A stretch of DNA of 64,000 nucleotides from Sphingobium aromaticiconvertens (GCF_037154075.1 NZ_JBANRJ010000001.1:1-64000), one strand, 5' to 3'. Positions 8,496-17,424 are shown, counted from the first letter of the stretch. Program-made: numbers and translations. The notes: generated from the letters alone by a model not told the origin.

Positions 8496-10796
8496 ATGCA
8501 CCGCATCTTGTTCCTGGCGGGGACCGCGCTTGCCGCACCTGCCGTTTACGCCCAGCCTGTTTCCCATGCCCAGCCTGTTTCCGATGAAGGGGGCGTGGAT
8601 ATCATTGTAACCGGCACCCGGACCACTGGTCGCTCCGCCACGCAGTCATCGGCGCCCGTCGATGTCGTGAGTGCGGAGGCGATTGCCGGGACGGGCTATA
8701 ACGACCTCAACCGCGCGCTCAATTTTCTTCAGCCATCGGTCAACTTCGCCCGTGCGGCGACGACTGCCAGTGCGGCCAATACGCGCCCGATCACGCTGCG
8801 CGGGCTGTCGCCGGACCAGACCCTCGTCCTCGTCAATGGCAAGCGTCGTCATGCCAATGCCGTGCTGAACGTCAATAACAGCATCGGACGGGGATCTGCG
8901 GGCGTCGACCTCGACACCATCCCGCAAAATGCCATTGCCCGCATCGAAATCCTGCGCGATGGCGCTGCGGCCCAATATGGGTCGGACGCGATTGCCGGCG
9001 TCGTCAACATCATCCTTAAATCCAATGCGGAAGGTGGGTCGGCTGAACTGCTCGGCGGGATTACGGAAGAAGGCGACGGCCTCAACGGGTTGGCGAGCGC
9101 GAGCGCGGGATTCCCGTTGGGCGCAGGGGGCCATGTGACGCTCAGTGTGCTGGCGCGTGGGCAGGAAGCGACCAATCGTGCTTTCGTCGATCAGCGTTTC
9201 GATCGGGTGACATACCGGATCGGCGATCCCGAAAGCCGGCTTGCGAGCCTTGCCTTCGACGCGGCGCTGCCGCTGGGCGCGGCGGAACTCTACAGCTTTG
9301 GCACGCTCACGCGAAAGATTTCCAACAATGGCGCTGGCTTCCGCGTGCCAGGCTATTCGCCGCTCTATCCTGAAGGGTTCCTGCCGATCATCGAGCCGCG
9401 CATCTGGGATGTTGGCGGCACCATAGGCTTGCGGGGCGAAGTTGCCGGGATACGTGCCGACCTCAGCCAGAGCTATGGCTATAACAAGGCGGATTTCTCA
9501 GTCCATGATACCGCCAATGTCTCGCTCGGCCTCGACAGCCCGACCCGGTTTGATTCAGGCGGCGTCACCTATCGGCAATATGTGACCGACCTCCTGCTCT
9601 CGCGCCCGCTTGCCCTGCTGGCGGGTGGCAATGTCGCCGTGGGTGGCCAATATCGCCATGAAAGCTATAGCATCCGCAATGGTGATCCGGCCGCCTATTT
9701 CGGCCTCGGCGCCGATGGTTTTGCCGGGTTCAATCCGCGCAATCCCACAGATGCGGGCCGGAATGCCTATGCGGGCTTTCTCGATGTCGAGCTTCGCCCT
9801 GTCCAGCCGCTCCTCCTTGGCGGGGCCATCCGTCATGACCATTATGACGATTTCGGCGGCAAGACGACCTGGCGGCTGACGGCGCGTCTGGAGCCGGTGA
9901 AAGGACTGGCGATCCGGGGGACGATCGGCACCGGCTTCAAGGCACCCTCGCTCCAGCAGCAATATTACAGCGCTGTGCAGGGCGCGCTTTCCGGCGGTAA
10001 TCTGGTAAGTGTCGCCACGCTTCCCGTGTCCGACCCGATCGCCCGCGCTGTAGGTGGAGCCGATCTGAAGCCCGAGCGATCGCGCAATGCGACTGTGGGT
10101 TTCGTTGTCGGCCCGGTCGAGGGGTTCAGCTTCGCCGCCGACTATTTCCATATCCGCATTCGTGATCGCATTGCGCTCACCGAGCAATTGGGCGGTGCGG
10201 CCGTGACGGCGATCCTCGCAAGGGCGGGCGTCACTGGCTTCTCGCAAGTGCGCTTCTTCACCAATGCCGTGGATACCACGACGCAGGGCCTTGAATTGAC
10301 CGCGAACTGGTCGGGTTCGCTGGGGCCGGACACGCGGCTGTCGGTCAATGCCGGCTATGGCTGGTTCAAGAACCGGCTCGACACACTGCGCCCCAACCCG
10401 GTGCTGCCGTCGTTGCCCTTGCTCGCGACGCGCTCCATCCTGTTTCTCACGCAAGCGCAGCCATCCAACAAATTCACCCTGCAATCGACGCTCACTCATC
10501 GCCGGTTGGAATTGCAGGCCAATGTCACCGCCTTTGGTCCCTATACAGCAGCGCCGATCGCCGCGACCCAGACCTTTGGCGGCGGCGAGTCGATCGATCT
10601 GTCGGTCGGCTATGCGATATTGGACGGCGTGCGCCTGACCGGGGGCGTGCAGAATATTTTCGACGCCCGGCCCGACACGGTGGCCGATCAGGGGCGCTTC
10701 ATCAGCGCGACCGGCGGCAGTTTCCCGACGGGGGAGGAAACGCCGCTGGGCCTCAATGGCCGCAGCTATTATCTGCGCCTCTCGGCACGCTTCTGA
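8496..10796 (+). CDS. TonB-dependent receptor linked to PhoD
   Basis: An outer-membrane receptor of about 766 residues. A signal peptide (LFLAGTALAAPAVYAQ) is followed by a TonB-box region (DIIVTGTRTTG), the plug domain (about residues 45-170, with RGLSPDQTLVLVNGKRRH and AIARIEILRDGAAAQYGSDAIAGVVNI) and a 22-strand barrel ending in the typical terminal Phe (RLSARF). The start at 8496 follows a GAGGGGAG ribosome site. Its stop codon overlaps the start of a PhoD phosphatase (TGATG), so the two are translationally coupled. This suggests uptake of a phosphate ester or of the organic part released by PhoD rather than of iron; no Fur-like site is seen upstream. Confidence 0.9.
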   Translation: MHRILFLAGTALAAPAVYAQPVSHAQPVSDEGGVDIIVTGTRTTGRSATQSSAPVDVVSAEAIAGTGYNDLNRALNFLQPSVNFARAATTASAANTRPITLRGLSPDQTLVLVNGKRRHANAVLNVNNSIGRGSAGVDLDTIPQNAIARIEILRDGAAAQYGSDAIAGVVNIILKSNAEGGSAELLGGITEEGDGLNGLASASAGFPLGAGGHVTLSVLARGQEATNRAFVDQRFDRVTYRIGDPESRLASLAFDAALPLGAAELYSFGTLTRKISNNGAGFRVPGYSPLYPEGFLPIIEPRIWDVGGTIGLRGEVAGIRADLSQSYGYNKADFSVHDTANVSLGLDSPTRFDSGGVTYRQYVTDLLLSRPLALLAGGNVAVGGQYRHESYSIRNGDPAAYFGLGADGFAGFNPRNPTDAGRNAYAGFLDVELRPVQPLLLGGAIRHDHYDDFGGKTTWRLTARLEPVKGLAIRGTIGTGFKAPSLQQQYYSAVQGALSGGNLVSVATLPVSDPIARAVGGADLKPERSRNATVGFVVGPVEGFSFAADYFHIRIRDRIALTEQLGGAAVTAILARAGVTGFSQVRFFTNAVDTTTQGLELTANWSGSLGPDTRLSVNAGYGWFKNRLDTLRPNPVLPSLPLLATRSILFLTQAQPSNKFTLQSTLTHRRLELQANVTAFGPYTAAPIAATQTFGGGESIDLSVGYAILDGVRLTGGVQNIFDARPDTVADQGRFISATGGSFPTGEETPLGLNGRSYYLRLSARF

Positions 10797-12304
10797 TGCT
10801 GTCGCGACGCCGCTTGCTGGCGGGCGCCGCCGCGCTCGCCGCGACGCGCTTCCTCGAAGCGCCATTGCGGGCGCGTCCGGTTTCGGGGCGTCCGCACCTT
10901 GGTCGCGATCCCTTCGCGCTCGGTGTCGCTTCAGGCGATCCGGGTACGGATAGCGTCATTCTATGGACCCGGCTGACGGGCATCACGGAAGACCGCATGA
11001 TCGGCTGGGAACTGGCCGAGGATGCGCAATTTCGCAGGATCGTCCGCACCGGCACGGCGCTGGCGAGCGCCGGCCGTGGCCATGCCGTGCATGTCGAGCC
11101 GCAGGGTCTGCGGGCGGGACGCCCCTATCATTACCGCTTCCACATCGGCGACGCCGTCAGCAGAACCGGGCAGACCGCGACGATCGATCCAGGCGCCCAA
11201 CGGTTGCGGATCGCGCTCGCCTCCTGCCAGCATTGGGAACAGGGCTGGTTCAGCGCCTATCGCGACATGGTCGCAGCCATGCCCGACGCGGTGCTGCATG
11301 TCGGCGATTATATCTATGAGAAATCCTTCGGCGGGGGGCCGGACGTGCGCCGTTTCGACGCGCCTCAGCCGGAAACGCTGGACGATTACCGTGCCAGGCA
11401 CGCGCTCTATCGTACCGATCCCGATCTGGCGCAGGCCCATGCCAGCCTGCCTTTCATCGTCACCTGGGACGATCATGAGGTCGAGAATGATTATGCCGGA
11501 TCGCAAGGCGTGGCGACCCAGGAGCCCGCCGTCTTCCTGCGCCGCCGGGCCGCTGCCTATCAGGCCTATTTCGAACATATGCCGATCGCGCCCGCGCGAT
11601 TGCGCGCGGATGGCGAGGCGCGGCTGTACCGACGGTTCGACTGGGGCAGGCTTGCCAGCCTGCATGTCCTGGACACGCGGCAGTATCGAACACCGCATCC
11701 GTGCAGCAGCGGCGGACAGATCATCGAGGAATGCGACGCGGTTTCAGACCCGGCGGCAACCATGCTTGGCGGCGCGCAGGAGCGGTGGCTGGCCGAAGGG
11801 CTTGGCCGGTCCCGCGCGCCTCAATGGACCCTGTTGGGGCAGCAGACGCTGTTTTCCCGCCTGCATCTGCCGCAGGGACCGCAGGCCCGCTATTCGGACA
11901 TATGGGACGGCTATGAATCGACGCGGCGGCGGGTGACGGCGATGCTGGAACAGCCGTCGGTACATAATTCGGTGTTTCTGGGCGGCGACGTGCATTCCTT
12001 CTGGGTCAACGACGTACAGCGCGATTTCGACAGGCCGGATTCTGGAACCATCGCGACGGAGATCGTCACCTCCTGCCTTGCCTCGCGCAATGGCCCCGAA
12101 GCGCTGTTCGCACCGGCGCGGGCACTCAATTCGCATGTGCGTTTCCTCAACAATAGCCGGGCTGGTTATGTCCTGCTCGATGTGACGAAGGAGCGGCTGT
12201 CGGCGCAGTTGCGCGCCGTCGACGATCTTGCCGATCCGTCGAGCGGCTGCGCCTCGCTCGCCTCCTTCGTCGTGGAAGCGGGGCGGGCAGGGGCCATCGC
12301 CTGA
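10796..12304 (+). CDS. phoD: PhoD-family alkaline phosphatase/phosphodiesterase, Tat-exported
   Basis: A 502-residue PhoD-like enzyme. The N-terminus LSRRRLLAGAAALAA is a twin-arginine signal, so it is exported folded to the periplasm or surface. The family's N-terminal domain (FALGVASGDPGTDSVILWTRL) precedes the metallophosphatase domain with GDYIYE (about residue 170), WDDHEVENDYAG (about 224) and GGDVHSFW (about 395), which hold the metal ligands. PhoD enzymes use Fe/Ca and release phosphate from mono- and diesters. It is coupled to the upstream TonB receptor. Its last 139 bp overlap the 3' end of the convergent MFS gene. Confidence 0.9.
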   Translation: MLSRRRLLAGAAALAATRFLEAPLRARPVSGRPHLGRDPFALGVASGDPGTDSVILWTRLTGITEDRMIGWELAEDAQFRRIVRTGTALASAGRGHAVHVEPQGLRAGRPYHYRFHIGDAVSRTGQTATIDPGAQRLRIALASCQHWEQGWFSAYRDMVAAMPDAVLHVGDYIYEKSFGGGPDVRRFDAPQPETLDDYRARHALYRTDPDLAQAHASLPFIVTWDDHEVENDYAGSQGVATQEPAVFLRRRAAAYQAYFEHMPIAPARLRADGEARLYRRFDWGRLASLHVLDTRQYRTPHPCSSGGQIIEECDAVSDPAATMLGGAQERWLAEGLGRSRAPQWTLLGQQTLFSRLHLPQGPQARYSDIWDGYESTRRRVTAMLEQPSVHNSVFLGGDVHSFWVNDVQRDFDRPDSGTIATEIVTSCLASRNGPEALFAPARALNSHVRFLNNSRAGYVLLDVTKERLSAQLRAVDDLADPSSGCASLASFVVEAGRAGAIA

Positions 12305-13536
12305 GCGGCGCTCCGATGCGCTCGTGCGCCCGCGAGTGCCGCCAGCATCGACAGAATGAGAGCGCCGGGGACCGCCACGGTGAGCATGGCGCCGACGCCG
12401 CCTTCCGTCGCATCGCTTGCGGCGCCGAAAAGCAGGGGCATCGCGCCCAGCGCAACCAGATTGATGACGAAGACCGCAAGGCCATGCTGTCTGCCGCGCA
12501 GCGCCGTCGGCGTGATCTCCTGAAGCGCACCCGGACCGATCGCATGTGCCGCCGCCAGCAGGAAGATCAGCGGCAGCAGGCAGGCAAGGCTCCACGCGAC
12601 AGTTGGCGCAAGGAAGGTCGCAACGCCAGCGCCCCCCGCTGTCGCAGCAGCCATGGCAAGACCGATGAGGCGCGGTTGACCACGCCGCACCAGGCGATCG
12701 CCCCAGGCGCCTCCAACCAGCGTGCCGGGTACACCGCCCAACAACAACGCTGTGCCGAAAAGGAGGCTGGCTTGCGGCAGGGAAAGGCCATGGCCACGCA
12801 TCAGCCAGACCATTGTCCAGCCCAGCAGCAGATGCCCGGCGATGGCCGTCGTCAGCATGGCGGCCATGACCGGCAGGATGGCGCGGGCGTGAACGCGCAT
12901 ATGTGGCAGCAGCGGCTGGGACGGCTGCCTGGTCCGGCGCGCGTGCGGTTCGGGGACCAGGAGAAGGAGGAAGGCCAGGGCGGCACCCGCGACAGCAAGC
13001 ATCAGAAACGGCGCTTGCCATCCTTCTGTGCCCGTCAAAATTCCGCTGCCCAGCGCAGCCCCGCCCGCGCCCAGAAAGGGACCGGCGGCAAAGCCGGCGA
13101 CGGCCAACCCCAGATGATCGCGCCGCCCCGCATCACCAAGCAATGCATAGGCAGCGGGGACGAGTGTGGATTGTCCGATAGCTACCAGGACGCGGCAGGC
13201 CATCAGCGCTTCGAAGGAAGGCGCATGCGACGACAGCGCCGTCCCAAGCGCCGATAGCCCCAGTCCCGCTGCGAGCAGACGGCCCCTTGAGAAACGATCG
13301 ACAAGCCAACCGGCTGGCAAGGCGAGCATTGCGTAAATGAGGCCGAAACTCGAACCGTGGAGTGCGCCCAGCGCCATGTCCGTCACCGCGAATTTCGCCG
13401 CGATCGGGACGCTCAGGATGGCAATAAGCTGGCGCTGTGCGAAGGCGATTACATAGGCGCACAACAGCAGCAGCGCGAGCAGCCGAAAACGGCCTGGGGC
13501 CTGGGAAGCCAGTCTGCTAGTGTAAGGACAGCGCAT
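12166..13536 (-). CDS. MFS transporter
   Basis: A 456-residue major facilitator with twelve hydrophobic helices. The start LLLCAYVIAFAQRQLIAILSVPIAAKF and the loop GWLVDRFSRGRLL are typical of the spinster-like / anion-cation-symporter branch common in sphingomonads. The gene overlaps the upstream lysR gene by 20 nt, so both are one transcript. The last ~46 codons (Ala/Ser/Thr-rich, no membrane helix) lie antisense to phoD and look like a non-conserved extension past the natural end around HRSAAQAMAPARPA. Substrate unknown. Confidence 0.82.
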   Translation of the reverse strand: MRCPYTSRLASQAPGRFRLLALLLLCAYVIAFAQRQLIAILSVPIAAKFAVTDMALGALHGSSFGLIYAMLALPAGWLVDRFSRGRLLAAGLGLSALGTALSSHAPSFEALMACRVLVAIGQSTLVPAAYALLGDAGRRDHLGLAVAGFAAGPFLGAGGAALGSGILTGTEGWQAPFLMLAVAGAALAFLLLLVPEPHARRTRQPSQPLLPHMRVHARAILPVMAAMLTTAIAGHLLLGWTMVWLMRGHGLSLPQASLLFGTALLLGGVPGTLVGGAWGDRLVRRGQPRLIGLAMAAATAGGAGVATFLAPTVAWSLACLLPLIFLLAAAHAIGPGALQEITPTALRGRQHGLAVFVINLVALGAMPLLFGAASDATEGGVGAMLTVAVPGALILSMLAALAGARAHRSAAQAMAPARPASTTKEASEAQPLDGSARSSTARNCADSRSFVTSSRT

Positions 13537-14422
13537 CGAAAACGGCCACCGATTGGGCCGTCTCGCGTCGCAACCAGTGCAGGAATCGCGTTTCGGTCGT
13601 TGAGGGGTTTACGCGGCCGCGATTGCGGAAAAGCTTGTAACTCTCGCCGATCGGCAGGGTAGGCCCACAGGGAATGAGCGCACCCGACTTGAGCTGTGGC
13701 TCGCACAGCATCGGCACGGCAAGGGCAATGCCCATGCCCGTCAGCGCGGCCTCGACCATCATCGCCATGGTCGCAAATTCGATGATGGTGTCAGCGCTGC
13801 GCTCGACATTGGCAGCCGCCAGCCAGCGCTGCCACATGCCGCTCGGCTGCTTTACCGACAGGAGTGGATAATGGATCAGTTCCCGCACATCGGTCGGTGG
13901 AAGCCGGCCATCGGCCAGCATCGGCAGGCTGACGGGGCAGCCTCGAGCGCTGACCATGGTTTCGCTCATAAGATCGGGCGCCTCCAGTGAACCCCAGAGA
14001 GCGAAATGCGCCTCGCCCGATCGCAGGACATCGGGATCGCGTGTCGGCATGACCTCCAGCACGATGTCGTCGCTTTTACGGAGCTGTGTCAGCCGTGGCA
14101 TCAGCCAGCGGGTCGCCAGGCTGTGCGATGTCGCCATGACGAGCCGGTTGCCGTCCTCGTCGACCGCGGTCGTTGCGCGGTGAATGGCCTGGATGGCAGG
14201 CGATACAAGGTCCAGATAGCGGCGTCCCGCCGCGTTCAGCCTCACGCCCTGTTCGGTACGGTCGAACAGCATGCGCCCAAGAAATGTCTCCAACCCGGCG
14301 ATGCGCCGGCTGACGCCGGAAGGGCTGAGCTTGAGCGTTTCTGCCGCCGCGCGAATACCATGGTGACGAGCCACAGCGACAAACGCTTCGATGCATTCGA
14401 GCGGAGGAGAACGGCGGGACAT
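13517..14422 (-). CDS. LysR-family regulator (GcvA-like)
   Basis: A 301-residue LysR protein with the helix-turn-helix at about residues 8-65 (CIEAFVAVARHHGIRAAAETLKLSPSGVSRRIAGLE, continuing FLGRMLFDRTEQGVRL) and a GcvA-type effector domain. The preceding region contains no divergent gene within 140 bp. It is co-transcribed with the downstream MFS transporter (20-nt overlap), suggesting that it controls that transporter. Confidence 0.88.
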   Translation of the reverse strand: MSRRSPPLECIEAFVAVARHHGIRAAAETLKLSPSGVSRRIAGLETFLGRMLFDRTEQGVRLNAAGRRYLDLVSPAIQAIHRATTAVDEDGNRLVMATSHSLATRWLMPRLTQLRKSDDIVLEVMPTRDPDVLRSGEAHFALWGSLEAPDLMSETMVSARGCPVSLPMLADGRLPPTDVRELIHYPLLSVKQPSGMWQRWLAAANVERSADTIIEFATMAMMVEAALTGMGIALAVPMLCEPQLKSGALIPCGPTLPIGESYKLFRNRGRVNPSTTETRFLHWLRRETAQSVAVFDALSLH

Positions 14423-14566
14423 ACGTTCCTCTTAGCTGTCGTTTATATCAATTCTGCGACAGAATTTCTCACCGATTGGATTCTGAACGAACAGCAGGTT
14501 TCGGAATGCAAATTTCACGGTTGAAGGGGCGATAAGGGTCGGAGCCGGGACAGGCCAGGAACATTT

Positions 14567-15604
14567 TTAGCTGCCTTGCGGCGCCAGCGTTGCTGGGGTG
14601 TCGGCACGATGGCGCTTCCACCAGGCCAGGATCACGTCAGCCGCCGGGCGCTCGACCAGGCGATTGATGAGCGCTCCCAGCATCAGCGCGACCAGAAAGG
14701 CCAGGGAAAAGGCGGTCCATGGGCCAAAGCCTGCTGCGCTTGCCTTCAGCATGACCACAAAGCCGATATGCTGGTGGATGAGGTAGAAGGAATAGCTGAT
14801 CCCGCCGATCCAGGTCAGCGGCCGCACGGCGATGAAGTGCAACCAGCCCTGCATCATCGCGACAAAGGTCGCCAGCAGCAGGCAGGCGACGATGGCAATG
14901 TCGATCGCCTCCGTCGCGGCCACCGTCAACAGCGCCGCCGCGCAATAGGGTGCCTGTTGCCGCCAACTGCGTCGTCCGGACCAGAGGCGATGGCACAAAA
15001 TCCCGATAATGAAAAAAGGCACATAGCGCAGCACCAGCAGCATCACGACCCGTTCCGGCATGTCCGGCCAGATGACATACAGCCAGCGCAGGGCCAGCCA
15101 GCCAAGCAGCAAAGGCTCCAGCCGTCGCATCCTGGTAAACTTCCACAGTGCGATCATGCAGACGTAAAAGGCAATCTCCACCGTCAACGTCCAGTAGGCG
15201 CCGTCCACTTCGGGTAGAAAGGCGAACCCCTGGAGCATCGTCAGGTTGGCAAGGATGGCCCCCGGTCCGACCATCAGCGACCAGGCATGAGCGCTATATT
15301 CGACCGTCAAGGTCAGCAGCATCGCTGTCAGGTAGGCCGGATAGAGCCGCGCGATCCGGTTGACCGCAAAGTCCGCCACGGTGCCGATCCGGTCGAGCGT
15401 GAAGAAGATCGAAAAGCCCGATATGGTGAAGAACAGCAGCACACGATAATTGCCGCCGGGAAAGCTGAAAGGCACATGGGCCGCGGCGGGAAAAATCTCA
15501 TGAAAGCGCGTGGAATAGTGGAAAATCAATACGCATAATGCGCCGACGCCCCGCAGTGCATCGAGTTCGGTTAACCGACTCCGGGCTTTTTCGGGGGCGA
15601 CCAT
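14567..15604 (-). CDS. Acyltransferase family 3 membrane protein (OafA-like)
   Basis: About 345 residues with ten or more membrane helices. The N-terminal RLTELDALRGVGALCVLIFHY segment contains the conserved Arg and His of acyltransferase family 3, and FFTISGFSIFFTLDR follows in the second helix. These proteins acetylate or succinylate extracytoplasmic sugars such as O-antigen, exopolysaccharide or Nod factor. The ATG at 15604 puts the first motif about ten residues in, as usual; a further in-frame ATG at 15661 is less likely. No sugar genes adjoin, so the acceptor is unknown. Confidence 0.82.
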   Translation of the reverse strand: MVAPEKARSRLTELDALRGVGALCVLIFHYSTRFHEIFPAAAHVPFSFPGGNYRVLLFFTISGFSIFFTLDRIGTVADFAVNRIARLYPAYLTAMLLTLTVEYSAHAWSLMVGPGAILANLTMLQGFAFLPEVDGAYWTLTVEIAFYVCMIALWKFTRMRRLEPLLLGWLALRWLYVIWPDMPERVVMLLVLRYVPFFIIGILCHRLWSGRRSWRQQAPYCAAALLTVAATEAIDIAIVACLLLATFVAMMQGWLHFIAVRPLTWIGGISYSFYLIHQHIGFVVMLKASAAGFGPWTAFSLAFLVALMLGALINRLVERPAADVILAWWKRHRADTPATLAPQGS

Positions 15605-15769
15605 TGTTACGCCATAGCAATATAAAAGACATAAACCACGGGATTTTGTGGTTAATTCCATGTCGTAACTGCGGTTTTGTTGCTGTTCTATGTCCTGAAC
15701 CGAAACATGGCCTGTGCAAAAATGGTTAGTAGCAATGCCGTTATCGACAGCTATCTTGTGGTTGGAGGC

Positions 15770-15855
15770 GATCAGGGATCGACGCGGTGCGGGTTGAAGA
15801 GGATCGATCAGAGATCAACGGAGCGCGGTTGAAGAGGGTCGATCAGAGATCGACC
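15770..15855. repeat. Degenerate ~36-bp tandem repeat at psp operon end
   Basis: Two and a half units, starting at 15770, 15806 and 15841 with GATCAGGGATC or GATCAGAGATC, each followed in units 1 and 2 by a GGTTGAAGAGG block. The third unit overlaps the stop codon of the last psp-operon gene, so the array looks like a stuttered duplication of that gene's 3' end. Confidence 0.6.
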
Positions 15856-16079
15856 CCGGCAGCAATCGCCTCCAGCTTGCGAATGCGTTCCTTGAGGTCC
15901 GCAACCTCGATCCGCGTCGCGGCGGAGGGCGGCGGCGCGCTGTCATCGGTGCGACGCAGCAGTTCGGCACGCTTCAGGTCCAGCCAGCCATTCCAGCCGC
16001 GCAAGGCTGTCAGGGCGACGATGGCGAGGCCGCACAGGCTGGCCGCTGCCGTGGTGAAGTAGAGGATGGGATCGGGCAT
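15843..16079 (-). CDS. Small PspB-like membrane protein, third extra copy
   Basis: A 78-residue protein with one N-terminal membrane helix (ILYFTTAAASLCGLAIVALTAL) and a C-terminal coiled coil ending LKERIRKLEAIAAGVDL. That tail repeats the (L)-E/K-x-R-(I)-x(2-3)-LE-x(2)-A pattern seen in PspB and in the two genes just upstream. It is the last gene of the psp operon and the most degenerate member of the series. A role in sensing or tuning envelope stress with PspB/PspC is inferred only from position and resemblance. Confidence 0.65.
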   Translation of the reverse strand: MPDPILYFTTAAASLCGLAIVALTALRGWNGWLDLKRAELLRRTDDSAPPPSAATRIEVADLKERIRKLEAIAAGVDL

Positions 16080-16122
16080 GACGATGTCTCCCTTCGTAAT
16101 TCAGGCCGTGCGCCTTGAGCGC

Positions 16123-16380
16123 TCAATCGCGGCCCTTGAGTTTTTCAAATTCGCGATCCAGCGCGCTGCTACTGTCGGTGGCGAGCCGTTCGAGCACGGC
16201 CACCCGGTCCTTGAGCGCCTTCACTTCCGCGCGCAGCCGCTCGGCCTCCGGATCGGGACCGCGCTGGACCAGTTCCTCGCCCCGGTGGCGGCGCACGACG
16301 CCATATTTTGCCTTGAGCACCTGCGCGATCATGACGATCCCGACGATGAAGACGACCATGGTGAACGGATTGTCGATCAT
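16123..16380 (-). CDS. Small PspB-like membrane protein, second extra copy
   Basis: 85 residues: a membrane helix (MVVFIVGIVMIAQVLKAKYG), then a charged linker and a coiled coil containing LKDRVAVLERLATD, matching LEERIAVLERIATD of the next gene upstream and LEERIVTVERIVAAD of PspB. It lies 43 bp before the third copy and 56 bp after the first. Likely a PspB paralogue anchored in the inner membrane. No catalytic motif is visible. Confidence 0.68.
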   Translation of the reverse strand: MIDNPFTMVVFIVGIVMIAQVLKAKYGVVRRHRGEELVQRGPDPEAERLRAEVKALKDRVAVLERLATDSSSALDREFEKLKGRD

Positions 16381-16436
16381 CTCTTCATTCCTTCTGCATG
16401 TCTGATGCGGCGCGTGTCCGGCACAATTGAGTGGCG

Positions 16437-16727
16437 TCAGCGCAACGCGTCGATTTCGCGGGCAGTGCGGGCGGCAGGATCGGTCGCGATCCTCTCCAGC
16501 ACGGCGATACGTTCCTCAAGGTGGCTGATGCGGCCCGTCAGCTTTTCGTTTTCACCCGAAAGCAGGTCGATTTTTCGATCAGCGTCAGGACTGGTTCGAC
16601 TAACGGCACCGCTCCACTCATTCTCGACTGGATAACCGTGGCGCGCACGCACCCATGTGGTGAACATCCAGCCCAGCGTGGACAGGGCCACGATGGCGAC
16701 GATGAAGGACGGTCCGGCAAAGCTCAT
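16437..16727 (-). CDS. Small PspB-like membrane protein, first extra copy
   Basis: 96 residues: a membrane helix (FIVAIVALSTLGWMFTTWVRA), an acidic linker and a coiled coil with LEERIAVLERIATD, the closest match in the operon to PspB's own tail. It follows pspC by 29 bp. Same topology and order as PspB (short periplasmic N-terminus, helix, cytosolic coiled coil), so it probably arose by duplication and may form mixed complexes with PspB or PspC. Confidence 0.7.
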   Translation of the reverse strand: MSFAGPSFIVAIVALSTLGWMFTTWVRARHGYPVENEWSGAVSRTSPDADRKIDLLSGENEKLTGRISHLEERIAVLERIATDPAARTAREIDALR

Positions 16728-16756
16728 GGCACGATAGCTCCCTGTTTGGCGGCGCG

Positions 16757-17137
16757 TCAGCGCAGGCGGTCAATCTCGTCAGACAGGCGCGTGTTGCGAC
16801 TGGTGTAATAGGTTTCGATGTCGGCAAGACGGCGGTCGATGTCGCGGAACTTGGAGCGGACATCGCGGGTAGAGCGTGCCGGATTGGTGCGCACACCCTG
16901 CCAGAATTTTTCGTCGTCGCGGTCGGCATAGAGGCCCAGCGGCTTTGCATCGGCGAAATAGGCGGCGGCGAAATAGGCGATCAGCGTCCAGGGAAAGGCC
17001 CCCATCAGCGTCACCAGCACCGCGCCGACCCGGACCCAGACCACGTCGATCCCGGTATAGTCGGCTATCCCTGAGCAGACGCCCAGCCATTTGCCATTCT
17101 GTTTGTCGACATAGAATTTTGTGCGGCGGGCGGTCAT
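16757..17137 (-). CDS. pspC: PspC, phage-shock-protein membrane component
   Basis: About 126 residues. The PspC domain is clear: FYVDKQNGKWLGVCSGIADYTGIDVVWVRV, followed by a membrane helix (VLVTLMGAFPWTLIAYFAAAYF). In enterobacteria PspC with PspB relays envelope damage to PspA, freeing the activator PspF. The extended C-terminal tail carries a cytosolic coiled coil (VRSKFRDIDRRLADIETYY). The ATG at 17137 has GAGGAGG just upstream and sits one base after the pspB stop codon, so the genes are coupled; an ATG 11 codons earlier would overlap pspB. Confidence 0.9.
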   Translation of the reverse strand: MTARRTKFYVDKQNGKWLGVCSGIADYTGIDVVWVRVGAVLVTLMGAFPWTLIAYFAAAYFADAKPLGLYADRDDEKFWQGVRTNPARSTRDVRSKFRDIDRRLADIETYYTSRNTRLSDEIDRLR

Positions 17138-17138
17138 C

Positions 17139-17420
17139 TCAGTTCCTCCTCTCGAAACGATAGTCGTCATCCGGCTCGTCCGTGCGGTCAGAGCGGAAAT
17201 CGGGCCGGAAATCAGGGTTGTCGGCAGCGACGATGCGTTCGACCGTCACGATCCGCTCTTCCAGCCGACGGGCGAGCAGGTGGAGTTCATCCAGCAGCCG
17301 CTCATCCTCGTCCGTGATCTTGGGGGCCTGTTTCCACTTGGTGACATAGTGGAAGATCAGCCAGGGCATGCCGATGAAAAGCATGCCCACGACGGCGATG
17401 GGGACCAGAACCTCTTCCAT
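17139..17420 (-). CDS. pspB: PspB, envelope stress membrane protein
   Basis: 93 residues with the PspB architecture: an N-terminal membrane helix (VLVPIAVVGMLFIGMPWLIFHYVTKW) and a cytosolic coiled coil (LLDELHLLARRLEERIVTVERIVAAD), plus an Asp/Arg-rich tail (NPDFRPDF). PspB and PspC form the membrane sensor of the phage-shock response. It starts 4 bp after the pspA stop codon and is followed immediately by pspC. Confidence 0.9.
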   Translation of the reverse strand: MEEVLVPIAVVGMLFIGMPWLIFHYVTKWKQAPKITDEDERLLDELHLLARRLEERIVTVERIVAADNPDFRPDFRSDRTDEPDDDYRFERRN

Positions 17421-17424
17421 GGCG

